Below the pieces are notes generated by a model, which saw nothing but the letters and a program-made list of their open reading frames with translations, made no database searches and had not been told where the DNA came from. A DNA stretch of 64,000 bases, from positions 496,001 through 560,000 of the forward strand of contig NC_063020.1 of NCBI RefSeq assembly GCF_020509005.1, written 5' to 3'. The translations under genes were made by a program, and so were the position numbers. The stretch is from Fulvia fulva. Taxonomy: Eukaryota > Ascomycota > Dothideomycetes > Mycosphaerellales > Mycosphaerellaceae. The stretch's first letter is position 1. Each line of letters begins with the position of its first letter. Shown here in pieces: positions 33,088-45,602 of this stretch.

Positions 33088-33737
33088 TCACATACGGAGA
33101 GGGGTGAAGAACCATCGGTTCTTGCCGCTGGTGTAGCGCTCCTCGAGAGCCTTCTTGACAACCTTCTTGGCCTCCTCGCGCTGGGTGACGTCGGTGAAAG
33201 TCTCGTTGGTGACGACGCCCTTGAGGCCTTCGAGCTCGAGGGTGTATCGGGTTGGCATCAGGTGGTTGTAGTTGATGACCTTGATGAATGGCTTGACCTT
33301 GCTGCGCTTGTTCTGGCGGGTCTTGCTCATGCGGCGGGTGATTTGCTGTGGGTAGCGCTCGATGCCGGCGACGAGGGCGTGAGGGAAGGGGTGCTTCAAA
33401 AATTAGTATGCTCAACCACGACAGCGCAAACGGGACAACTCACGAGCTTGCTGCCATTATCTTGTGGCTGTACGATCACAACCTTCTTGCCGGCTACACA
33501 ATGTCAGCATGTCAGCGCCACCATGAAAGTGAGGTTCGGTACCATATCTTCCACGGCTGATAATTGCCACACGGCCGACCTTGAGGACTGTTCAAGTATT
33601 AGCATGTCGCTATGGATCATGCGGTGTGCACGTCGCATTGGATCATGCTGCAACAGCGACGCTCACGAGGGAGCGCGCTTGACGTTGCGCAATATCGTCG
33701 CCGATATGCAGAACTGTACAATATACGTACACTTCAT
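33088..33737 (-). CDS. rpl27: 60S ribosomal protein eL27
   Basis: Four exons on the minus strand: 33,737-33,731 (only 7 nt, ATGAAGT), 33,587-33,543, 33,493-33,444 and 33,393-33,088. They give 135 aa, the normal eL27 length. The introns (143, 49 and 50 nt) all have GT-AG ends; the third has a TACTAAT branch site. The protein reads [20 protein letters not shown], then [28 protein letters not shown] and KNRWFF near the end, all hallmark segments of the family. eL27 is part of the large ribosomal subunit. The intron-rich 5' end is typical of fungal ribosomal protein genes. Confidence 0.95.
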
Positions 33738-34218
33738 TGTGGTGGTTGTGGATGGATAGCAACGTCCTTGTCGAGCAGAGCGCAAACGTCGAAGCCGAAC
33801 TTCGAAAGGGAAGTCACAATTCTCTGTGCTTCCTTGGCGTGCCTTCCCTCCGAAGATGTTCCGTCGAAGCGAGAAGAGCTAACAGCGGGACCCGCCGGTT
33901 GCTATGCAGATCCCTGTCGCTGTCAGCGTTTGTTGTCGGACGCGCTTGCGCTGGCAGAACGCCTCACCGAAAGAACAGCTCCATCATCTCGTGCTGTCTC
34001 GGTAGTCCTCCAACGTCTACCACCAAATACTGCATACACTCTCCATCATCTCTTCAATCGCTCTGACCGCGGATTGGAGCATCTTGTCTAGCAGGTCTAC
34101 ACGGCATTGGACAATGCGATTGTGTAGTTGATTAGACTGCACTTCTCTACGCGACACATTCCAGCAATCTCGGCTCGACTGGTTCGCACAGCACCACTAC
34201 ACGCACCCGCCAGGCAGC
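33738..34218. other. Bidirectional promoter region
   Basis: 480 bp between the ATG codons of eL27 (-) and the large coiled-coil gene (+), so both promoters lie here. No perfect TATA box or other motif that I can assign. Confidence 0.5.
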
Positions 34219-37200
34219 ATGTCGGCCAGGGAGAGGGAAGTCTCTCGCGACCGCGAAGGCCGAGGTCACCACCACTCACATTCCTTCTCCGAGTCGGGCA
34301 GTGGCCGCTTCAGCCATGTCCCCATGTGAGTACCACGACATCTACTCCAGCACCACAGTGTGGTCTACTGCAATGGAGCGATGCAGCTGCTGACCAGAGT
34401 CAAACGCAGGTGGGACAGTTCCGACCCGGATCGCGCGCCTCCGCCACTACCACTCGCGCCTGGTCAAGGAAGTCCGACTACGAAAGCAAACACATCCGCA
34501 GGTATTGCCGCGGCTGCCAAGCAGATAGTAGAACGAGCCCGCGAGAGTGCGCCCATCTCCGCATACACATCGAATCGATCGAACGATTCGCAAGCTCTGC
34601 CGGAGCGATCGCTGGTCAAGGGCGCCCACCACAAGCGGCTGCAGTCGCTCCAGCCCGGCCATGTCAAGGACTTGCGCAGCTACCTGGACACCAATCGTTC
34701 GCCAGAGCGCTCACCGGAACGACCGACCTCGAGAGGGACCTTTGCCACGCCCAGTCGCATGAACAGCAGCGAGAACTTGTCACCCTTCACCGAGCGACCC
34801 ACCACACCGACCCCAGCTGAGCGCGATCCAATGAAGGACACACCGTCTTTGCGGCCTTCCACGAGGCAGACGACGCACCGATCGATACTGGGCGAGAACA
34901 CTCCTCCTTCGGCAACGATGCTTGCACTACAAACCATGCAGGTGCCAGATCCACCACTCAGCGATATCACGAATGGCCCAAGCACACCTAGTGGGACGAG
35001 GGTGCATACGAACTACGACTTCTCAAGTCAGCTGCTGAACTTGACCACCATTGCAACGAACTTGCAGAAGGAGATGGCTGCCCTGAGTAGGCGGAGCAAG
35101 GACAATGCGACTGATCTGATCCATCTCAAGGATGCGACCAACACCCGTGATGAGGACATTCGCAAGACGCTGCGCGACCTGGCCAACACCGTCACCGGTC
35201 CCGGCCTTCTTCCTCCTCCACCTCCGCTCTCCACAAGCACGCGCAGAGCTAGTGACTACAGTTCGCCTGCCTACCTCGACAGCAAGGCCTTCTACAGCTC
35301 GCCTCCGTCTGCATCAAAGACATTCAACCTACCAAGAGCAGCGAGCGCACACAGCTTTCTTGACGATCGTTGTGGATCGCCTTCGCCGTACTCCATCGAA
35401 GGCGCAGCAAGTGTGGCCATGCTTGAGAAGATCGTGCGTGAAATGGTCACCAAGGATGGGCAGGAACGCCTGCAGACATCCCTTTCCGAACTCTTGGAGA
35501 AGACACGAAAAGAGAACTCGAATGCTGCGAAGAAGGTCGAGCAGCTATCTGAGTTCATCAAAGAGAAGACAGAGTCGCAAGCACTTGTTCGCTCGAACGG
35601 CGGCCCCCCTAGGCTGGAGGTCAACTTGGGTTCTCCACTGGCCACACCAAAGTCGAGCGAGAAGCCAACTGCCAACGAAGCACCGGCCAAAGAAGAGGTC
35701 CTGAAGCTTCTGCAACGCATAATAGACTCTGTCGCCCACAGCGGTGGTACCACATCAGAAGTCAAAGGACTAGTGCGAGACCTACGAGGCGAGGTCCTGG
35801 GTATGGGCAGAGAGCTGGGTAAGAAGCTTGACCAAATTGGCGAGACGTCTCTTAACAACACCTTGGACCGCTCGATCGATGCAGGCAGCAACGGCGAACA
35901 CCTTGAGGAGGTACAGCGCATTGTCGAAGAAGGCCTTTCCGAGCTCAAGCACCACCTAGCGACTGTCTTGAAGGAGCGCGCCGAGCAAGACGATGACACC
36001 TTCAAGCAGCTGGCCACCACGCGTGCAGGACCCAACAGCGACGAGATGCTGGCCGTTGTTCGGCACGCACTCACAGAACACCACATCCAGAAGAGGGAGC
36101 CCGAGACCGAGGAGGTTGGTAGGCTCGACCGCGATGGTGTGCTCGATGCTGTGAAGGAGGGCCTCAAGGACTTCGAGCCGAATATTGAGCTACAGCAATT
36201 TGGTCTGGAGCGTGATGAGATTCTCAACGTGCTCAAAGAAGGCCTCGAGCAGCACCAGAGCAGTCGCGCCGAGCCCGCTGATGTCAACATCGACAAGGGC
36301 GAGATTCTTGAGGTCATGCAAGAAGCACTCAAGGACTTTCAAGCACCATTTCCCGCGGACCAGCTCGCCAAATACAAGGAAGAGATCTTGTCTGGAGTTC
36401 AGCAATCTCTGGAGGCCTTCCAGCCACCTCCCGCCGCCGCAGTGGATCAAGGAGCCATGCAAGCCGCTGTCTTTGAAGCTGTCAAGACTGGCCTTGCTGA
36501 GCATGGACCTGCCGCCCCCAGAGAGATCGAGATCAGTCGCGATGACCTCTTCGATGCTGTAAAGGCAAGCCTCGATGGCACCACGATTCCATGCGGTGGG
36601 CTAGGAGAGCAAGTCCTATCTCAACTCAAAGAACTGCTTGACGGCATGCGTGTCGAGTTTCAGCAATACTCGGCGGCCAACGGCAGAGACACCGAGCAGG
36701 TCTTGGACGCCGTGAAGGATGGCCTGGAGTCGTTACGTACCCAGATCGAGAAGTATGTCGACCGTGCGCAGGACGTTACCGGGAAAGACGAAATCATCGA
36801 CTCTGTCAAATCTGGTCTGGAACAGCTTCGCGGTGACGTGGAGACAATGGTCGGTCAAGACGGTGACAAGTCTGCCATGCTTGACTACATCAAGGCCGAA
36901 TTCCATGAGCTGCGTGAGCAAGTCAGAGAAAACGGCAGCTCTCGTGAAGTCGAAGAGTCAAATGCCGGCCAGACTACAGCGGTCATCATCGCCCTCCAAC
37001 AAGGTCTCGATGATCTCAAGTCACATATGGAGGCTCGCGACGATGATGTACAGACCAATGAGGAGCTGAACGAAGCGATGAAAGAGGAGTTCGAGCAGCT
37101 CAAGGGCGCCATTCTCCACGCGCACGCCACAGACAAGAGCGAGCTCATCGAGACGATCCAAGACAGCATGGGTGTGCTTCACTCCAAGTTTGACGGCAGC

Positions 37201-40200
37201 GAGCTTGGCACGCTGTCAGCTGGGTCTTCTGAAGAGCTCATCCAGACCATGCGCGAGGAGTTCGCTACCCTCAAGGAGTCCATCCACGCCATGGTCGTTG
37301 ATGTCGACAAGGATGCTGTTGTGCAAGGCGTGCGTCAAGCAATTGATGATCTTCGCACACAGCTGTCTGCAGACCAGAACGATGCATCTGCCGAAGCAAT
37401 TGGCGCGATCCGGGAGGAGCTGGGCGCCGTGAGGGAGTCTTTGGGTGGCTCAGTATTATCGGGCGGCAGCTCGATACACACTGTCGACACCATTGATGAC
37501 CTCAAGAACACTCTCGAAGAAGTCAAGGATGCCATGGCGGCGAAGCAGACTGCTGGAGGCATGACCGATGAACAACTCGAAGCCTTCCGCGGCGAGTTTG
37601 AGAACTTGCGCAACTCCATCGCCAACAGTGTCGTTCGAAGTGGCTCGAACGAGGAAATCTTGGATGCCGTCCGACTTGGCCTGGACGATCTACGTTCGCA
37701 TCTTGAGAGAAAGCTGGACAATCCTGAAAGTGTCATGTCTCATCAAAGCCAGGTGCTCGACACCATCAATGAAGGCCTTGAGAGCCTACGCACCGACATT
37801 GTGAAAACCCTGGATAAGCCACTTGACATGACGGTCAACTACGAGATCTTGGATACGCTCAAGGACGGTTTGGCTGATCTCCGTTCGGAAATGGACAAGC
37901 TCACGTCAAAGAATGGCCAAACAGTCACGCCTCACGGTGGCGAGATTGTTCTGGCGGATGTGGGTGGAGTTGGCGCTACTCGCGACATCAATCTCGAGGA
38001 CGAAGCCGGCACAGCTGCCCCAGAGGCTGCTGCAGCGGGTGGCATCAAGCGTGAGGACTTCGAGCAGGTCGAGATATTGCTCGCTCAGCTGCAGATCAAG
38101 ATCGAAGCTCTCGATCACACCGTACAAGATATGCCTTCTCACCAGCAACAGGCACAGGTGCCAGAAGGAATCGCTCTTCGAGAAGACCTCACTTGCCTGG
38201 AGCTCATGCTCAAGGACGTCCAGGACAATGTCATCACTCTCGCAGCGCGAGACGAGACTCCTGCACCGGAGAGCGCTGCTCGCAAGGAAGACACTGACGC
38301 CATCGAAACACTCCTCCGTAACATGAAGGCACAGATCGAGGAGATGGAGCTCCCAGATCCTGCCTCCGCCGCCTCCAAAGACCATCTTGAGGAGGTTCAG
38401 GCAGCAGTCCGGGGAGGCAATGAGACCCTCGAGGTCCTAGCAGACAAGCTCGATAGCCAGACTGCATGCAAGGCCGACGTGGCCGTTGTCGAGGTGCTGG
38501 CATCTGACATCAAAGGCATGCTCGAGGAAGTGAAGGAAAAGGTTACCGCAGCATCCGCCGAGGATGATGACAAGCCAGAGCGTATGACCAAGTCAGACCT
38601 GGATGTTCTTGGTGTCCTCTGCACCGAGATCAAGACTCGCGTGAATGAGATGACTCTGCCAGACCCCGAGGAGTTGCCTTCCAAATCTGACATTGAGCAA
38701 CTTCAAGGACTGATCAACGACTTCCGTGAGAGCCATGACAAGATGAAGGACAGCTACGAAACCGACATTGCCGTGACTGCAAAGGCATTCGATGACCGCA
38801 AAAAGGAGCATGAAGATGCAGTCGAGCAGATGGGTCAAGTCAAGGAAATGATCGATGAGGTCAAAGCTGAGCTCATTGACAAGCTTGGCTTCAACGACGC
38901 TGGTATCACCACTCTCGGCATCACTTTGAAGGCCATCGAAGAGAACGTCGGCAATGAGACTGTGGTTTCTGAGGTCAAGGAAGTCATGGAGAAGGTCAAA
39001 GAAGAGTTCGAGAAGGCTCACGACTCGCTTGCAGCAATCAAGGTCGACAATGCTCAATCTGCTGAGACCACACTGGAGAAGCAGTCCGAACACAAGGAAG
39101 CGATTGTCACTGCACTCGGTGAGAAGCTTGACACTCTGTTCGACGGTCTGATGAGCAAGTACGATGATGCTCAGAAAGCCGCTGAGGAGAAAGCCAAGAC
39201 CATGGAGGAGAATGTCACCCAGCAAGAGGAAATGTTGGCAAGCACAAAGGCCATGGCCGATGATCTCAAGCTGTCGATCGACACACTTGGCACAACTCTG
39301 ACCACCTTCATGGGCGACCTGCCTGCTCAGGTGCAAGAGATGTCGGAACAATCGAAGACGGTCTTCGATCAAGCTGCGCTGACACACTCCAAGCTTGAGG
39401 AAGCGAGCGACAGTCTGAAAGGCGAGCACGTGGCCACACGCGAAGAGGTTGCCAAGGTGCTGGCAGCAGTCGATGTTGTGCAAAGCGACATGGCTGAGCA
39501 CAACCCTCGTTTCATGGTCACTCTTGAAGAAGTCCGAGCGCTGATCAACCAGCACTACGAGCACTCCCAGAAGTCTTCCGAGGCTCAAAACGAGCATTCA
39601 CAGGCTGTGAGGGACTTGCAAGATGCACTCAAGGCCGGCTTTGAGGACTCGAAAGCCCAAGCTCAGGCCCACCAGGAAGGGCTCAAATCTCACCACGATG
39701 AGTTGAAGACCGCGCTGCCTGCGTTACTGCCACGGCCAGTGGAGACACCTGTGCCTGAAAAGTACGACGACACTTCCGTTCACGAGAAGCTTGACAAGCT
39801 CATGGGTCATGTTGAGGAGGCTTCCGAGCGCTCAACTCAGCTGGAGCGCCTTGACCAGATTCATGAAAAGGTCACGGCTACCGCTGCAGAAGTCTCTGCC
39901 TTTGTCTCTGCGCAGAACAAGCAGATTGCTGACGACCACGAGAGCAAGGAGAAGGAAGCGGAAGAGATTGCGCTGCTTCTCGAGCGCCGTCTTGAACGCA
40001 AGGACCAGCTCGAGGCCGATATCACTGTTCTCAACGAGGAGAAAGAGTCGCTAGCGAATGCTGTGGAGGCACTGAAGGCTGAAAAGGAAGCACTCGCCGC
40101 ACAGAAGGCTCGTCTGAACGCCGACGTCTCCTCCATGGAGATGGCGCTGCACATCAGACGGGACGAACTGCACGAGATGGACAACAAGGCTGCAGCTCTG

Positions 40201-41217
40201 GAGCGACGTATGCTGGAAGGTGTGATGAACCAATCGCGCATGCTGCTGTTGGCCAAGACATCGAAGCCCACTTCACCGAAGAAGCAGAAGCCACAAGGCC
40301 GTGACCTCCGCGTGCCGAGCAACGCATCGGCCATGTCTGCAGCAACAGTCACTTCTTCTGTGCCAGCATTGAAAGCGAATCATGCTTTGGCCATGAAATC
40401 GCGGCCTGGTCTGATGCGCAATGGTCCGGCGCCCAATACTGCTGAGCGACGTATCATGTCGTTGAACCAGATCAACCACAATGTGCCAACCGGGGCTCAT
40501 GCCTTCACTGCCGAGAAGTCCAGCTTGACTTCGCTCAATGGCATGAAGCGTAGTCACTCTGTCAAGACGCACCCGACTCCACGCAAATTCTCCTGGGCCG
40601 GCAAGCGTAACACCAGCTTGACCTCGCATAACAAGGAGAACGAGACTCTGTCCGAAGAAGACGACGACGACATCTCCGAGCGCGCTGAGTCTCGCATGGG
40701 TACTGAATTTGGCACCGAAGATGGCACTGAGCGTCGTCACAGTCGCCAGAGCTATCTGTCACGCACCGACGACGGTAGCATGACTTATGCCACTGGTAGC
40801 TACCTCAACGGCGAGACACCCGGCACCAACGATGGCAATCGCATGAGCTATGCACCCAGCGACATGACCTACGACACAGGCAGCTACCTCACCGGATCAT
40901 ACCTGACTGGCAGCGAGATCGATCGCCGCACCAGCCTCGGCAGCTCCGCGAATGGCGTTATCGGACCTGTCGGTGGTACTGAGAGTGCCATTTCAGAAGA
41001 CCCAGAGGCGGAGCTCGGTGCTGAGCAAGAATCAATGCTGCTTGACGCCCCTCCTACGAACAGTGAGGTTGAGCGTGCGGTGCAGGAGGTTCTTGCTGAG
41101 GAGAAGGATTCGATCAAGAGGCATTTTGCGCCGCCTAGTGATAGTGGACTTGGGACGGACTTGCCGACTGCTAATCTGAGTGGTGGGGAGGAGAGCTACT
41201 TTAAGGGGAGAGATTGA
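34219..41217 (+). CDS. Giant amphipathic-repeat/coiled-coil protein, 2,304 aa
   Basis: Exon 1 is 34,219-34,325 (MSAREREVSRDREGRGHHHS...), followed by an 84-nt GTGAGT...CGCAG intron and exon 2, 34,410-41,217. Residues 1-480 are Ser/Pro-rich and mostly disordered (RWDSSDPDRAPPPLPL follows the junction region). From about 530 to 1,200 there are some 20 degenerate helical units of 30-50 residues built on the pattern E-x-[IV]-L-[DE]-x-[VIM]-[KR]-x-G-L-x-x-L-[RK], for example EILDAVRLGLDDLRSHLE and EQVLDAVKDGLESLRTQIE. Residues 1,240-1,960 are acidic coiled coil ending in a strong heptad run near 40,000-40,230. The tail is Ser/Thr-rich with MTYATGSYLNG and MTYDTGSYLTGSYLTGS repeats. There are no transmembrane or catalytic motifs. 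It is possibly a structural or tethering protein; I do not recognise a named homolog. Confidence 0.85.
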
Positions 41218-41849
41218 GGATGTGGAGGTGAGAAAGGAGGTAGGGGCTTGGGTTATGATGTTACGCTTCGCTTGGTGATTGATGGATGGGTGATGATGAG
41301 TGTGCTTGGTGAACGGTACAGCGTATGAGCGATGTTGTCATGTTATGGTAGCGTTCTCGTTCTCTGTTTGGGGTGTGGGCACATTTAGTGTAAAGAATGA
41401 TACGATCTTTCTTCACGGGCTGGTCTCCACCGATACGAGCGCTAGTGATCAAAAGGCTTCTCCAGGCGTCTAACCGGCCAAAACAAGGATTGAGTGAATG
41501 ACGATCGATGCCAAGAGTCAACCAAGTGCACCTCTCGAAACAGCAAGGTGATGCGGATGATGCGGATGGTCTTGGCTACCATCTGTCCCAAGCTTCCCAA
41601 GCAAACACTCTTCCGTATTCCCTTTGGGATGTGGGCACTTTGAGTGTTCGAGAAAGGTCAGTATGCAAGAAGTTGGTGATGAAGTGCTCCCCATCGGCTT
41701 GTTTGGGTTTGGTGTGGTCGCACCGCATTCGCTTGGGCGCATCGCTACCTGTCACTGAGTTACTGTCGGTCAATACGCAGCGCCGCTTCGATCAGGACAT
41801 ATCCTGCGTGCTGCCAGTCTCGACCCCATACATACATGAAGAGGCAACA
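41218..41849. other. Intergenic upstream of the HET gene
   Basis: 3' UTR of the giant protein gene and presumed promoter of the HET gene. A 188-codon frame from 41,511 to 42,074 runs through it, but apart from its overlap with the proposed HET exon 1 it has no supporting feature. Confidence 0.4.
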
Positions 41850-43970
41850 ATGGAAAGCTCAGAAGCACTTCCCGCCGTCCGCGCGTTTCGCGGGCGAGTT
41901 TGGGCTTCACCGGCAGAGAAGTTTGGGATCGATCTCACGAAGTTTTCAGCTGGGTCAGAGGAGATGCAGAGGTCTATGAGACCCAGTAAACCACCTCTCG
42001 CGTCCTACGCTTTCCCTCGCGGTACCGACATCTCCACGCGCCACGCGCCACGCGCGAGAAACGGCGGTCTCTAAAGAGCTGAAGGCGGAGTCCAGTCGTC
42101 GTTCGGGCCTGTACAAACAGCTCGAAGATGCGACAACGCACATTCGTGTGCTTTCCATCGAGAGACATTACGAGACCGGAAAAAGATGCTTGAAAGGCAA
42201 TCTGGCGACTCGACCGCTGTGCGCTACGGGCGACTCGTACGATGCACTGTCTTATGCTTGGGGTTCTCAAGATGACGACCCTATGACCATGAAGGTCGAT
42301 GGGCTGGAGGTCGCAATCACTGCGAACCTGTTCCAGGCACTATGGACATTGTCTGCTCCAGGAGTTCTCAGTGGACCTGTGTGGGTGGACGCTGTCTGCA
42401 TCAACCAGGTAGACACCCTGGGGCGCAGCAAGCAAGTGGCGCTGATGAGATCAGTGTTCGGCCAGGCTCGAGTTGTGCACATCTATCTGGGTTCCGACCG
42501 CGAATCTACGGCCGAAGCTTTTCGGGCTTTCAAGGATCTGGCGAGTGGCACCTCTGTCAACAGCGTGGTAGAAGAACAGCGAGTTGACGCCGTAAGCATG
42601 TTCAACCTTCTTGCTCACCCGTGGTGGGACAGGCTCTGGGTTTTGCAAGAAGTCGCACTGGCGAAGCATCCTATCCTTCACTGCGGCGATTCGACAATAG
42701 ATTTCTGGACTTTGATTGATGGCTTCACCAAGATCCGACAATCCATTGTACTTGAGGGCCTCTTCTGTAACGATACCGAACCTTTTGACCCTGCCCAAGA
42801 CCGGTTTTACAGACTAGACTCCGTCGTCCATGTGTATCAGATACTGCGAACGCCAGGGCTGCCTCCAGACATCCTGATGAATGTCGCGAATGGTCTCAGG
42901 TGCTCTGACGAACGCGACAGGGTTTATGGGTTGCTAGGGCTCATGGGCGATACCATCACGCTTCTGCCCGATTACTCTTTCGACGAAGGACAAATCCGGG
43001 CGGATGCTACCTTCGCTATCATGCAGTCGACGCTTAGCGTGCGAGTCCTGAGATTGGTCGATTCCCCTAGCTCTGCGGGCGCCTCCTGGATCCCATCCTA
43101 CTACCGTAGCAACAATCTCATTGGAATGCACGATGTGGCCTACGGCCCAAATGACGATACTCACTACGGAGCATTCGTCCTGGAGCGTCGGATTGGCGAC
43201 CACTTGTGCCTCAATGCACTCCTCGTTGATACGGTAGACATGGTTTCGAGTGCCGTTCATGGCTATTACGCTTACGGCTGGGAATTGTCGCACGGTCGTA
43301 ACACGTTGAGGAAGTGGCTCGCTGCAGCGGAGGAGTCGTTCCGAGGTCAGGAAGCAGGTCGTGGACAACTTGTCTACCCTCGCGAACAGTCCACACAAAC
43401 CCGCCTGCAACGAGATTTCTGGCAGACCGTGCTGTGCGGGGGCTTGTATAGTGTCATTGCCAATGATCGCACCCATGATCTTGCTGCTATGATCTCTCAG
43501 TACCAGGAATGGCTAGAGGACGAAGCCATGATTCTAGATGGCTACCTTGCCAGACAACTAGACCGACTCTTAGTCGATGCCAGTTTCTTCGTAACAGAAC
43601 ATGGTCGCATGGGCATGACTCGCTCGGAACCATCGAAAGGTAACCTAGTGGCACTCCTAGTTGGGGATGATATTCCGTATCTTGTAGATCGCTCGGAAAG
43701 CGAGGACAGAAGAGAGTCAACTTCCTCGAACACGGAAGCTATGCTCACGTCTTCATCGTTCGTTGACAGTCGAGAAGAGCTCTATCGACTCAAAGGAACA
43801 TGCTTTATCCATGGTATGTGTGCTTTACGTAAGTCTCCAGGTGCTGATGCTGATCGCTTTTCGTAGGATTGATGCATGGCGAGGGAATCGAAGAAGCACT
43901 GGTCTGGCGTCAGCAAGAAGACTCGGAAGCTACATACGGTGATCTGTGGAGTCCGACCTGGTTTCACTGA
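41850..43970 (+). CDS. HET-domain protein (heterokaryon-incompatibility type)
   Basis: The well-supported part starts at about 42,077 and runs to 43,813; a 53-nt intron (GTATGT...CGTAG) then joins CFIHG to LMHGEGIEEA and the stop at 43,968-43,970. The HET domain shows IRVLSIERHYETG, YDALSYAWG near 42,250, VWVDAVCINQ near 42,390, VHIYLG, and WWDRLWVLQEVALA near 42,640. The segment after 42,890 (GLRCSDERDRVYGLLGL) is also standard. In fungi such proteins trigger cell death after fusion of unlike strains. No ATG lies in frame upstream of 42,148. I propose exon 1 at 41,850-41,985 with a 91-nt intron (GTAAAC...CTAAAG), giving 658 aa, but this 5' end is tentative. No partner domain (NACHT, WD40) is seen. 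Confidence 0.85.
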
Positions 43971-44157
43971 AGGCGACCATTCTGGGCCCCTGATGGAAGC
44001 AACGCCTAGCCTCGAAGGCGAGTGCATCCAGGAGACATTCTTCCTGTTGAACTTGCTTGAGTCGTCAGTGTACAACATTCCATCGTGTATTCAGATCTAG
44101 CAGAGATCACGCCCACTTCTCTACATCCTTCGAATCAACGACCCATGCCTGTGCATA

Positions 44158-44780
44158 TCAGTCCCTAATCTTGTGGCCGACCAACTTCGACTGAGCCAAC
44201 TTGAGCTTATTGATCCCGGACTTCACACCCTTCGCGACAAATATCCGACTGCCCTTGTCCGAGTATACACAAGTCAAGAGTGCATACGTCTGCCCCTTGA
44301 ACTCGACAGTGGTATAAATGTATGGCGTAGTCTTCGACCCAGTTCGAGCCGGGATGAGCGCGATACTGTTCGCCTTAGGCTGTATCACATTCGCCTTGCC
44401 CAGTTGGAGCGGGCTCCAGCCATAAGTCTTCATTGAGGCGGGATCAAAGTTCAGCTGACGCTCATTGTAATCGGCGAGAATGAGACCATTGGCTTCCGCC
44501 CAGACTAATCCGGGTACTGGCTGTGATGTTGCTAAGCCTGGGCGAAGGAAGCCTTGATCGTCTTGCAGGATCTGATACCTCTTCGTGTCGTCTTTGATCT
44601 GGATGAAATCGGTGTTGTCCGGGTAGTCGTCGTAGTTCACGAGAGCTGCCGCGACAGCGTTGACGTCTCGGGAGGCGTTGATTGCCTCATTACATCTCCG
44701 CAGATCTTCGTCTTCGAGGCTCAGCGTCGTATAAGAACTGGTGGTGCTGATCCAGACACTCCCAAGGATACTGGGGCGTG
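44158..44780 (-). CDS. Protein of unknown function, 5' end unresolved
   Basis: The minus-strand frame is open from about 44,780 to the stop at 44,158 and has coding character throughout: SYTTLSLEDEDLRRCNEAINASRDVNAVAAALVNYDDY, then FIQIKDDTKRYQI, GLVWAEANGLILADYNERQLNFDP and YIYTTVEFKGQTYALLTCVY near the end. There is no ATG in this frame, so an upstream exon must exist. A Ser/Gly/Thr-rich frame around 44,850-44,960 with a GTGCAT donor and a TACTAG acceptor at about 44,780 is one possibility. The fold looks globular and soluble. I do not recognise the family. Confidence 0.55.
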
Positions 44781-45602
44781 TGTTCGATCTTTGGTGCTAG
44801 TACTTGCTCTGGCAGGCAGGCGGATAATCAGTATGGTGTTGAGTTGTAGGAAGATGCACCGGAAGAGGGCTTGGAACCGAGGCGTATCACTGTGGGTAAT
44901 GCGCCTTGTGGATTGGGTGTGCCTGCTGATGCGCCGGCTGAGGAAGAGCGGTAGGGAGTTGAGACGGCATGGCACTTCAGTCGTATGGCGAGTTAGATAC
45001 CTTAGGCACTTGTAATGGCCACCTGCCACAACCATGATTTGCCAGGGGCAGCATCAGAGGCCTGATCGTTCAAAGATTTAGATGCCATCTCGGTGCTGTT
45101 TCCGTCGACTTGAACAACCTTGATCCATTGATATCGCTGTCACTTTGCCAGATAGAGTCAACGAGAGGCCGCCCTGATTTTGGACGGGGTTAGGGACTGC
45201 CTGGGTTTCTGAAATGTCAGAGATTCCCACAACGATGTATACAACATTCCTACCAGCCTATAGCCGCATCGTCTCAAGATTGATGTTGTTGTCGTCGTCC
45301 CACAACTTTCTCTAGCACGTTACCTCAACACTAAGCACAGACCGCTTCAACTCATCTGTGGGGAAGTGCTCGGCTCTCACGTGCCCGCATCCTCTCCGCA
45401 TCCTCCTTCCCCGCCTCATCGTCCCCGTCCAACGTTATCCACTGGTCCGAGCTACCTTGCAGTAGCCGACGAAGCTTCCCAAAGCTCCCTGGCCTGGTCC
45501 TGGTCCAGGAGACAATTGTTGATCGACAATTGTGTACAGTAAGTCATTGTTGCAAAGCAATCGTTCTCGGCCCTTCGTTCCTTCTCTCCGTTGTCCTTCA
45601 CC
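44781..45602. other. Divergent intergenic region, probably with a missing 5' exon
   Basis: It contains the likely first exon of the minus-strand unknown gene (about 44,850-45,000) and the promoter and leader of the acyl-CoA synthetase. The rest shows no gene. Confidence 0.4.

Noticed and set aside
38593..39597. 334-codon minus-strand frame opposite the giant coiled-coil gene
   Set aside because: Antisense of Glu/Lys/Leu-rich coding sequence, which produces long Leu/Phe-rich open frames by chance.
41511..42074. 188-codon plus-strand frame before the HET domain as a separate gene
   Set aside because: No features of its own; its end overlaps the proposed first exon of the HET gene, which explains the open frame.
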